Assembly: GCF_021018895.1 (NCBI RefSeq)
Contig: NC_079376.1
Span: 19,214,501 to 19,278,500 of the forward strand
Reading direction: 5' to 3'
Length of the DNA: 64,000 nt
From: Seriola aureovittata
Lineage: Eukaryota; Chordata; Actinopteri; Carangiformes; Carangidae
The notes under the pieces were generated by a model, which was not told where the DNA came from, searched no databases, and worked only from the letters and a program-made list of their open reading frames with translations. Shown here in pieces: positions 12,801 to 24,800 of this stretch. Position 1 is the stretch's first letter; each line of letters opens with the position of its first letter. Made by a program: the position numbers and the translations under genes.

Positions 12801-15800
12801 TGCAACCTCCACCTAAAAGGGATAAGCAACATTTCAGTAAGTGAACATCAACTGTGGAACTGTAACCTATTATGGTATGCAGTCGTATGCTTAGGTTCAG
12901 CACTGGACTTCGTTTGTGTTACCTGCCAAATGAATAAGTATGTGCCTGTCAATTTCACCCTTTAATCTAAAGGTTGCTATGAAGGGCTGATTGCAGTAAT
13001 TGTTTCAGCTAACCTGCAGAGATATTTCTTGTTAATTAGACATATTGAATGTAGCTGTTATTATTTTGTCCTTTTCCTATTTTGTATTACAAACCACTCT
13101 GAATGCAGCAGAATTTCTGTTCACCCTTCTGATAAACACACATACATGCTCACAGATACTCATACATATTTGACTGAAATCCAACAGAAATTTGCATACT
13201 AGCAAAGATTTGGAGTTTCTGTTCTTTGAGGATTTGTTAGGCTCATATTAAGAGAAAGTGGTTTGTCAGTTTGGACTTGAGTGTACGTTGCTTGTATGCT
13301 TGTGCACTGCCAATTGCTTGCTGGTTAGTTGTTGTTATGATTGTTGCGTGCTTTGTCAGTGGGGTGTTTGAAGATTTTTCCCTGAAAGTTTTTGCATGCA
13401 ATGGTTGGCTAATAGGCTAATGCTTAGTGAGAGGTATAACTTTACCAGTTTTTGTTGGCTTCAAATTTTAGATTGGGCTCTGGTTCTGGCTAGCAATGTT
13501 TGCTAGCTGTTGGGTCTTTTGCACACATTTTAGGTCATTTGTGTGATCAACATATAGCTCCATATAATTAAAACACGGACACCTGCTGGATATATTTGGA
13601 ACTAAAAGGAACATACATTTATTGTTATTGTGTATATACACATATATATAGGACTAAAACTAAAAGGAAACACTTACTCCGTTGAAATTGCTCTTCAAGG
13701 TCACAAAATCCATGTAGGAAGCATGCACACGGAACCGACCAAAGTTGTCCTCAAGCCAACGTCTGTCATCATTTACAGATTCATCACAGGAGAAACCTAG
13801 GTATCAAAATACTCAATTTTTAAATTGAACATGCCATACCAAATATTGCAGTGCAGATTTATGCACAAGTAGCAAATGCATTATTTTGCCATCATGCCAT
13901 CAAAGTTACCCGTGGAGGAATTTCTCCTAAGATAGTCCATTGCAAACGTGAAAACCTGTTGGGTTTGCCTCTCAGAGAGAAGAGTGAAAACACTGTTGCA
14001 TCCCTTGACGCTGTGAAGACAATAGATATTTTTTCATTCACTGAAATGTGCAAGACAATATATCAGTTGTCTATCCTTTTTGAACTATTCTGATCAATAT
14101 CACAGTAAGACATGATAGTTTTAACTCACATTTCCTGATAGGAGTCACAAGTGATATTTTCTGGAATAATTTCAAATGTGTTGGAGTCAATGCTTGGTAG
14201 GAACAGAGGTAGGTAGTCCTGGAACCATAACTTGAATCCCTCAGCATCTAGCATGGATAGTTTAGGGCCAAGTGCCAATAGTGTCAGATTTAGGAGGGTG
14301 TCACGGACTCTTGGCTCAATGGTTGTTAAGTTTTGCTAGAAAAAAAGGACATAAAATTTGTTAGATCACACTATTGATTTTAGTAAAAAAATTAACAAGG
14401 AAAATGTGATGGAGATATTCACCTCTGCGGCACCACTGACAAATTTGTCAAAGAAAGAGCTAAGTTCTTCCACACGTGATGATACAGTAAGTTCTGTGAA
14501 CACAAGCCTCACAAGGGTTTCATTTGACAAGTTGTTTGGTTCGAGAAGCAGTTCAGCTTTTTGTCTTGAAGAAAGAGAGTCCAATACAGTCACCTAAGGC
14601 AAGGATATAAAACAAGAATGATATTTAACAAAAATTCAATTTGAACAAATTCTTTCTCAAATTACGTTCAAAAGACAATCATTACTTTTCGCATCCCTAT
14701 GAACCCAAGAAGAGCCCTCTATTGGGGAAGTAAAGGCTTGACAATATATTTTCGCAGATTCACACAATTAATTAATGTATCCATGTATGCCCTGCAAAAA
14801 AGGAATGAGCCTTAATATATGTGTAATACTATTTATGAAGTATAGACCCTGGACAACCACGGTCTAGAAGCGATTTTCAACAGCTATACTTAGCACCTAA
14901 AATAGGAAGTAAAAGTATCATTTTGTATTCCTGTTCCAGTTTCCATGACATTTGTACAACTGGGTAGATTGGTCAAATCAGTCCCATAATGGATTAAAAA
15001 AGTGACAACAATTGAAACACAATTTAAATAAACAAGAAAACAAAAAATTGACACAGACAAAGGATATACAAACCGCTTTTATCTTTGACATGGAAAGAAC
15101 GACCCCTGCGGGCAGACTTTCCAAGTTGACAATAGTGTGTTGCAGTTTTCAAGGGAGCTTGGTAGTGAAATGGATGACTTACCCCAGAGATGTTGAAGAC
15201 TTTGAGGTCAGAGTATGTTGCATATGGGGAAAATGGACCCAAGTTTGTCTCAAGCCACTGGGCGTCACTCTGAATTCCCTGCCTACAAACTGAGGAGCAT
15301 AGAGGTGGGCGTTAGCATGCGTACCATTTAGCGAGCATTGTTTTTCATTGATGCTCATGAAACAAGTCAAGTGCCAGTTTTCTTCTCTGTGCCGTTTCAG
15401 CATAAATTTCTTGCACAATTTCAAGCCCACACAAGCAACGTACGGCGCATTTGACTGCGTCAGCCCTACCTGGCTCGTTGATGATGCTGGCAGATTTTCT
15501 CAGGTAGCTTAGCAGAACATCTGTGATTCCTTGTCGTCTGTGCAACGGTATTGCAGGGAAAGCTTTGGCCATTCCACTCACACTGCAAAGGGTGAAAAGA
15601 AACATTTGTACACAGTCCCTCATTAGTATTTTCCTACTTTGGAGCAACGCAACTCGCTTGTTTTGTTTTTGAAATGCTACTCACACGACATGGTAGTTTG
15701 TGCAGTTTATATTTGAGGTTGCATTCTTGAGCATCACTGCACTGAAACTTGGGAGGAAATGAACCAGTTTCACATGGAACCAATCCAACCAGTCGTCTGT

Positions 15801-18800
15801 CTTGAAATGCGGGAACTGGGGACTGATGATGGCGAAGGTCCTGTTCATCACACGATCTCTCACAACAGCTTGGAAATCAGGGTCCTGTCAAATTACGACA
15901 TGAGAGGATTGAAACACTACACAGCTAACATGTTGCAAGTACACACTACAGGACTGTAGAGGGGATGTCACAAAATATTTGACATGAATGAGTCCCCTAA
16001 AACTGTACTAGATGTTTAGATAGACATCTAAGTACTGCCTATACTGGGTTAAAAGCCCAGGATTGTCCATCTTCCCCCAGTGTTGAGAGTAGCCAACCTT
16101 TCCATTTGCTGCCAGCTGCGTCAGGAATTCATCCACGTTTTCCAGAGCATCGCCCTCCTCAAGACGCTCAAACACACGGTCGATTTGGTCTGTGTCATTC
16201 GAGGCCCCTGAGCTCAGTGTTAGCTGTGCCACCTGAGCAGGAGTGAGCACTGACAACGATTCGGCCTAGCAGAGGAAAAGCAATATGCAATCAGACAGCA
16301 GTAATTGAAAAACCACAGCCAAGACGTTTCGGTTTGAGAGGGAAAGAATTCTGCAATTGCAGTCGCCACTCACGCTGGAGAAATTGGGATTGAGGGCTTG
16401 CAAATCCTGCAGGGTTGCAAATCCAGAGAAGCCACCAAGGTTTGCCCGGAGCCACTCTTTACTACCTCCGGTGGACGAGACACAGCCAGGATCTGCAAAG
16501 AAGACAGAAACAAAGACATTGGCAGGGTACTACCACTGCATGCGACCAAGACTTTACCAAACTGAGCCATAGTGCCTGCCTTTACCTGATGAGTCATTTC
16601 TTGAAAGGAATGGTTTGATGAAATGAGTGAAGACAGCTTGCTGTCTTTCTCCGTCCATGGATGACCTTTGGCTGCTCAAAGTCTGGATGCTAAAATTCGA
16701 GAGAGCGCTTTTAATACATCTAGACAAGTAGAAAACTGCCGATGCCTCCACAATCTGGCTCACAGCGGAGCAATATGTCACACATTTACTTACACAGTCT
16801 GGTACGTATGGCAGCTGAAGTTCTTGGAGCTCAGGCAGAATAGGAAGTTGCGGGACGGAGAGGCCAAAAACGGGCCGATCTTTGTCTGGAACCAGTCCAT
16901 GACAAAGTCATTACTCTGCAGCTCTGCCTGGCTGAAGTTGGCAATTCTCACCTCTCCAAGAGCCTCAAGAGCATGTGATAAGGATGGGCTGCTGTTGTTC
17001 GGGGCCTAGGATTGGAAAAGTAACTTTGGTCTTTACACAGAATTCACACAGGGAAACGCAGTCTTCGTGAAATTGTGGGATTGGATTTACCATGGCGGCG
17101 AATGCGTCAAGAGCCTTGTCTATTGCAGACGGAGCTCTTTGGAAGAGAAGCTTCCACACCTCTACCGGGTATGTCCTTTGGTTTTCCAGTGAGCATTTCA
17201 TCAGTGTCACCAAGTTGCTCGGTGTAAGATGTGTAGCCTTGGAAAAAAAGCAGACAAGAAGTAAAGCAAAGACTGTCCGATCTTATGGAGATTTGTCTCA
17301 GGCTGCCGATGTAGCAAAAGCCAAATCTTTCTCTAGGATTCACAGCTACTCAAAAAAGAATCTTACCGACGAACAGGCATGCGCAGTGATGGTAAAATTG
17401 CACAGGGCTTCAGAGGAATTGCCAGTAGACAGTGTTTGTTCCAGTTGTGATCTGAGGAAAACAATGTCAGCTTAATTAGCCCATGTAAAAGAACTAGACC
17501 TATGCAAACTCAGCACCAGACAAAACTGTAATACACCCACCTATTGACTGCAGCACAGATGAGGTCCTCTGTGAAAAGACGATATTCAAGTATCAGACAT
17601 TGTACCTTCAGAATGCCATTTTGTCATCGTAATTGGAGAGTCTGGTATTTTACACACTTACCATCAACCGGGGTCTCCTTGCACTGTAGACAAGCAAAGC
17701 ATAACTGTTAGTCCAGTGGCAAAAGCCCCTTAACGTGGCCTCCTTAAAAAAGTTTGTGTGCCCAACTCGTGTCGTGCAACGTTTGATCAGATACTGTTTT
17801 TTTTTTAAAATCTATATAATACTCCCATAGAAATGTACTTACCGATAAGGAATCTGTGAATGCGCAACCTGTTTGAGAGAAAATTGAAATGAAGGCATGG
17901 CATCAATAAAGCTATCATCACAGCAGCTGTAATCGGCTTTTAAGAAAAAGTATGTCAACGTACGTGTGAATGTCTCCTTGAGTGACTCTGTGCTTGATCT
18001 CACACCCTGTGACATGTGCAATGGCAGGGACCTCAAACTTTGCTGAAGACCAGTGAGTCTAGAGGGAAGAAAACACAAATCATTGTGACTTGTCTGGAGC
18101 CACCGTTTGCCCTCATGCAAACCCAAAGTGTCTGACTTTGGACCAAAGAAATATCTCTTACATAGCTGCGTAGGATGCACAGCTGATGTTGCTGGGGATC
18201 ACCACCAAGCTGCCAGGAGAGACGCTGGCCAACACAGTGGCCAAATTGACCTGGAACCACAGCTTAAAGTCTTCCGGCTCAAAGTCTTTAAGTTCAGGAG
18301 CAAGGGCTGTCAAGGTCAGGTTCAAGATGGTGTCTCGTACATCTGGATTTCTGATGAGGGTGATGTTTCTCTGGAAATGAAAGGATTCGTGTGTCAGTGC
18401 AACAGGACATTTTACCTTTCTTAAATCATTCAAGCCATGAAAGCAAGCTTGGTGAGCGTTTTGTACTACAGTGCGTGAGGAACATAATTAAGGCATCATC
18501 GACAGCAATTCATTCGTCAAACATATCAGAAATGTGTCACTTTGAGCCTAATCTTGGCCCTTTATTGGCTCCTGCAAACATTCCCTTAGCCAAGGACAAG
18601 TTTTACATCGCCTGTTTGTCAGGCTTCTTTGTTGGAAAATATGACAGTCTTAAAGTTATGCGTTCACCTGCTTGTTGATGTCTGTAAAAGCCTGGAAAAA
18701 CTGATTGAGCTGCTGATCATCGCGGGACTCTGTCAAGCTTGTCAACACCTCCCTTACGATGGTTTCATTGTCCAAAGCACCGCTGTCTGGATCCAGGATC

Positions 18801-21800
18801 AGCTCAGCCTTCTGGTTTGGTGAGAGGGAGTCCACAGCTGCCACCTGTTGACACAGACAGAGGATATACAAACCGCTTTTCTCTTTGACATGGAAAGAAC
18901 GACCCCTGCGGGCAGACTTTCCAAGTTGACAATAGTGTGTTGCAGTTTTCAAGGGAGCTTGGTAGTGAAATGGATGACTTACCCCAGAGATGTTGAAGAC
19001 TTTGAGGTCAGAGTATGTTGCATATGGGGAAAATGGACCCAAGTTTGTCTCAAGCCACTGGGCGTCACTCTGAATTCCCTGCCTACAAACTGAGGAGCGT
19101 AGAGGTGGGCATTAGCATGCGTACCATTTAGGGAGCATTATTCTTCATTAATGCTCATGAAACAAGTGCCAGTTTTCTTCTCTGTGCCGTTTCAGCATAA
19201 ATTTCTTGCACAATTTCAAGCCCACACAAGCAACGTACGGCGCATTTGACTGCGTCAGCCCTACCTGGCTCGTTGATGATGCTGGCAGATTTTCTCAGGT
19301 AGCTTAGCAGAACATCTGTGATTCCTTGTCGTCTGTGCAACGGTATTGCAGGGAAAGCTTTGGCCATTCCACTCACACTGCAAAGGGTGAAAAGAAACAT
19401 TTGTACACAGTCCCTCATTAGTATTTTCCTAATTTGGAGCAACGCAACTCGCTTGTTTTGTTTTTGAAATGCTACTCACACGACATGGTAGTTTGTGCAG
19501 TTTATATTTGAGGTTGCATTCTTGAGCATCACTGCACTGAAACTTGGGAGGAAATGAACCAGTTTCACATGGAACCAATCCAACCAGTCGTCTGTCTTGA
19601 AATGCGGGAACTGGGGACTGATGATGGCGAAGGTCCTGTTCATCACACGATCTCTCACAACAGCTTGGAAATCAGGGTCCTGTCAAATTACGACATGAGA
19701 GGATTGAAACACTACACAGCTAACATGTTGCAAGTACACACTACAGGACTGTAGAGGGGATGTCACAAAATATTTGACATGAATGAGTCCCCTAAAACTG
19801 TTCTAGATGTTTAGATAGACATCTAAGTACTGCCTATACTGGGTTAAAAGCCCAGGATTGTCCATCTTCCCCCAGTGTTGAGAGTAGCCAACCTTTCCAT
19901 TTGCTGCCAGCTGCGTCAGGAATTCATCCACGTTTTCCAGAGCATCGCCCTCCTCAAGACGCTCAAACGCACGGTCGATTTGGTCTGTGTCATTCGAGGC
20001 CCCTGAGCTCAGTGTTAGCTGTGCCACCTGAGCAGGAGTGAGCACTGACAACGATTCGGCCTAGCAGAGGAAATCAATATGCAATCAGACAGCAGTAATT
20101 GAAAAACCACAGCCAAGACGTTTCGGTTTGAGAGGGAAAGAATTCTACAATTGCAGTCGCCACTCACGCTGGAGAAGTTGGGATTGAGGGCTTGCAAATC
20201 CTGCAGGGTTGCAAATCCAGAGAAGCCACCAAGGTTTGCCCGGAGCCACTCTTTACTACCTCCGGTGGACGAGACACAGCCAGGATCTGCAAAGAAGACA
20301 GAAACAAAGACATTGGCAGGGTACTACCACTGCATGCGACCAAGACTTTACCAAACTGAGCCATAGTGCCTGCCTTTACCTGATGAGTCATTTCTTGAAA
20401 GGAATGGTTTGATGAAATGAGTGAAGACAGCTTGCTGTCTTTCTCCGTCCATGGATGACCTTTGGCTGCTCAAAGTCTGGATGCTAAAATTCGAGAGAGC
20501 GCTTTTAATACATCTAGACAAGTAGAAAACTGCCGATGCCTCCACAATCTGGCTCACAGCGGAGCAATATGTCACACATTTACTTACACAGTCTGGTACG
20601 TATGGCAGCTGAAGTTCTTGGAGCTCAGGCAGAATAGGAAGTTGCGGGACGGAGAGGCCAAAAACGGGCCGATCTTTGTCTGGAACCAGTCCATGACAAA
20701 GTCATTACTCTGCAGCTCTGCCTGGCTGAAGTTGGCAATTCTCACCTCTCCAAGAGCCTCAAGAGCATGTGATAAGGATGGGCTGCTGTTGTTGGGGGCC
20801 TAGGATTGGAAAAGTAACTTTGGTCTTTACACAGAATTCACACAGGGAAACGCAGTCTTCGTGAAATTGTGGGATTGGATTTACCATGGCGGCGAATGCG
20901 TCAAGAGCCTTGTCTATTGCAGACGGAGCTCTTTGGAAGAGAAGCTTCCACACCTCTACCGGGTATGTCCTTTGGTTTTCCAGTGAGCATTTCATCAGTG
21001 TCACCAAGTTGCTCGGTGTAAGATGTGTAGCCTTGGAAAAAAAGCAGACAAGAAGTAAAGCAAAGACTGTCCGATCTTATGGAGATTTGTCTCAGGCTGC
21101 CGATGTAGCAAAAGCCGAATCTTTCTCTAGGATTCACAGCTACTCAAAAAAGAATCTTACCGACGAACAGGCATGCGCAGTGATGGTAAAATTGCACAGG
21201 GCTTCAGAGGAATTGCCAGTAGACAGTGTTTGTTCCAGTTGTGATCTGAGGAAAACAATGTCAGCTTAATTAGCCCATGTAAAAGAACTAGACCTATGCA
21301 AACTCAGCACCAGACAAAACTGTAATACACCCACCTATTGACTGCAGCACAGATGAGGTCCTCTGTGAAAAGACGATATTCAAGTATCAGACATTGTACC
21401 TTCAGAATGCCATTTTGTCATCGTAATTGGAGAGTCTGGTATTTTACACACTTACCATCAACCGGGGTCTCCTTGCACTGTAGACAAGCAAAGCATAACT
21501 GTTAGTCCAGTGGCAAAAGCCCCTTAACGTGGCCTCCTTAAAAAAGTTTATGTGCCCAACTCGTGTCGTGCAACGTTTGATCAGATACTGTTTTTTTTTT
21601 TAAAATCTATATAATACTCCCATAGAAATGTACTTACCGATAAGGAATCTGTGAATGCGCAACCTGTTTGAGAGAAAATTGAAATGAAGGCATGGCATCA
21701 ATAAAGCTATCATCACAGCAGCTGTAATCGGCTTTTAAGAAAAAGTATGTCAACGTACGTGTGAATGTCTCCTTGAGTGACTCTGTGCTTGATCTCACAC

Positions 21801-24800
21801 CCTGTGACATGTGCAATGGCAGGGACCTCAAACTTTGCTGAAGACCAGTGAGTCTAGAGGGAAGAAAACACAAATCATTGTGACTTGTCTGGAGCCACCG
21901 TTTGCCCTCATGCAAACCCAAAGTGTCTGACTTTGGACCAAAGAAATATCTCTTACATAGCTGCGTAGGATGCACAGCTGATGTTGCTGGGGATCACCAC
22001 CAAGCTGCCAGGAGAGACGCTGGCCAACACAGTGGCCAAATTGACCTGGAACCACAGCTTAAAGTCTTCCGGCTCAAAGTCTTTAAGTTCAGGAGCAAGG
22101 GCTGTCAAGGTCAGGTTCAAGATGGTGTCTCGTACATCTGGATTTCTGATGAGGGTGATGTTTCTCTGGAAATGAAAGGATTCGTGTGTCAGTGCAACAG
22201 GACATTTTACCTTTCTTAAATCATTCAAGCCATGAAAGCAAGCTTGGTGAGCGTTTTGTACTACAGTGCGTGAGGAACATAATTAAGGCATCATCGACAG
22301 CAATTCATTCGTCAAACATATCAGAAATGTGTCACTTTGAGCCTAATCTCGGCCCTTTATTGGCTCCTGCAAACATTCACTTAGCCAAGGACAAGTTTTA
22401 CATCGCCTGTTTGTCAGGCTTCTTTGTTGGAAAATGTGACAGTCTTAAAGTTATGCGTTCACCTGCTTGTTGATGTCTGTAAAAGCCTGGAAAAACTGAT
22501 TGAGCTGCTGATCATCGCGGGACTCTGTCAAGCTTGTCAACACCTCCCTTACGATGGTTTCATTGTCCAAAGCACCGCTGTCTGGATCCAGGATCAGCTC
22601 AGCCTTCTGGTTTGGTGAGAGTTGGCTCAAAACCTCATTCTGTGAGAATATGAAAGTAATTTGTTTTTGACTGATGCACCATAATTTCACAGACAAAAAA
22701 ATATGAATGGTTGCCTGTCTTTAATGTGTCAGTTTTCATTTTGTTGAAATGAAAACTGACAATATCAGAAAATCGATAGAACAATATTTTACACACTGCA
22801 GAGAAATTGTTGTTAATTTTTCTCAGATCCTCAAGATCTGCAAAGACAGAAAATGTTCCAAAGTATCTCCGCAACCATTCTCCACTTCCATTGACATGTT
22901 TGGTGCATCCTGGTTCTGTGAATGTAGAAGAGTCACAAGTCAAATAGTGAAGCAAAAATGAAAAAAATTGTCAACAAGGTCAGTCTTTACCACCCTTTTT
23001 AGAATATGTTCATGAGTTTTCAATGCCTATGTACTTTTTTTTTCATCATTTTTCAGTTTTTGCCATTTTGCCTTCATGACACAAACAAATGTGCAAACAA
23101 AAGTGTTCCTTCCCTCCCTCCCAATTCCATAGTAAAGATAAACAGGAAGAATTAAGAGACCATTAAATACAAAATGTGTTGTGTGGGACTTCAGAGTTCA
23201 ACAACAAAACCGACAAAAAAGTAGTTGCAAGTAGCAGTATTCAGATCCCTGTATGTTACATGTCACACATTGTCCTGATCAAATTAAACACAAAAATTCA
23301 ATAAAAAATTATGTGTATAGAGTTCTACACCGTCTGGTTGTGTATGTTATTTTAATGTAAACATTTTTTCAGTTTTTTTTTCATATCAATTTTTATCATA
23401 TTATATAGTATATAATTCATCATCTTGAACACATTTACCACATATCCTTTTCTTTTTACCTGGTAAGTTCTTTCTTGATAGGTAGAGCTGAATGAAGTGT
23501 GTATAGATCAGTTTCCTCTTCATCTTTTGAGAAGTCTCCAGTTCATCGTCCATAGCCCCAATCCTTGAAAATGCATTTTCGTTATTCTTTTTTTTTCTCT
23601 AAATAATGTAAATCAACTGCAAGCATGCCATGTATGGGAATGAACTGCCAATATAGAGGGAGTGAAAAAATTGCTGTTATCAGCCATAATTGTTGCTGCC
23701 CCTTAAAAACCTCTGATATTTTACTTTTTAATGGTCACACCATTATACCATCAACACCTGTTACAGTTACACTCATGAGCAAATTCCGTTTTTTTTTTTT
23801 TTTGCAGTAGGACCAAAACTGACAAAAAAAGGGCCCCATGTGAAAGTATGTGCATGTGTTTAGTAGCATGCTTATTGTTTTAGCTACAGTAACAACAGTT
23901 CAATTAATTTAATAATAGTTATACTGGATCTGCATGAATCAGTAAAATTGAATTGAATTCACTTACAATTCTTGGAAGGAACTGCAGCTGAAGTTCTGAC
24001 TGCTCAGCTGTATCAGAAAGTTTTTGTCGACATGGGACAAAAGAGGAGCCATCTTTAGAGAGAACCACAGTCTGATGAATCTTGAGTCACTGTGGTTACC
24101 CAGACTTAGACTGTCCAAGACGCCAAATATATCCAGAACACTCACTCCAGACTCATTGGTACCCTGTTATAAAAAGTATAAATAAAGTTGCAATCAACCA
24201 TTGATAAAATATACATTTATATATTTGCCATATCAATATTTTTTGAATGTTATTAAAAGCTACTGTAAACTAATACAAATTTCCAGCTAAAAAGGTGTTC
24301 AACAATAATGTAGCCCCACTTCAAACATAAAAGAATTGGAGTAGAACCTGCTATCACTCAACTGATTGATAAATATTTTAGTATAGCACTGTAAAGGGTT
24401 CTAACACTATCTCTAACCAAAGTTATCAGTATTTCCTGATGCTACTAAAAGGTTGTTTAAATACTGATATAAGGAAGTCTTATATGATAAGCCTATATTT
24501 CAATCATGAATAAGTGAGAAAAAAAATGTGTATTATATTTTTCCTTTACATATATTAATGTGGATATTTCCATCCAAATCACATTTTCCACTTATGAATG
24601 TGAGTATGTATCTGTTTACAAGTTGGGCCTTTGAACTTAAATAGGTAAACAAACAAAATGTTTAGCTTGCACAATCAATGTATAGCAAACATTCCCTGAT
24701 GTTTGCTTTTTGGTATTCCCTGCCAAAGGAGTTAGAGTTGGAAAATCCATAAGAATTTTTTTTTTTTTTACCAGCTCAAAGAAGACTTTTAAAGTCGACT

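Noticed and set aside
16357..22473. Pairs of plus-strand open frames repeated 3.8 kb apart (for example 16668-17009 and 20462-20803)
   Set aside because: They recur only because the DNA is duplicated; they overlap minus-strand exons and introns and lack domain or splice support.
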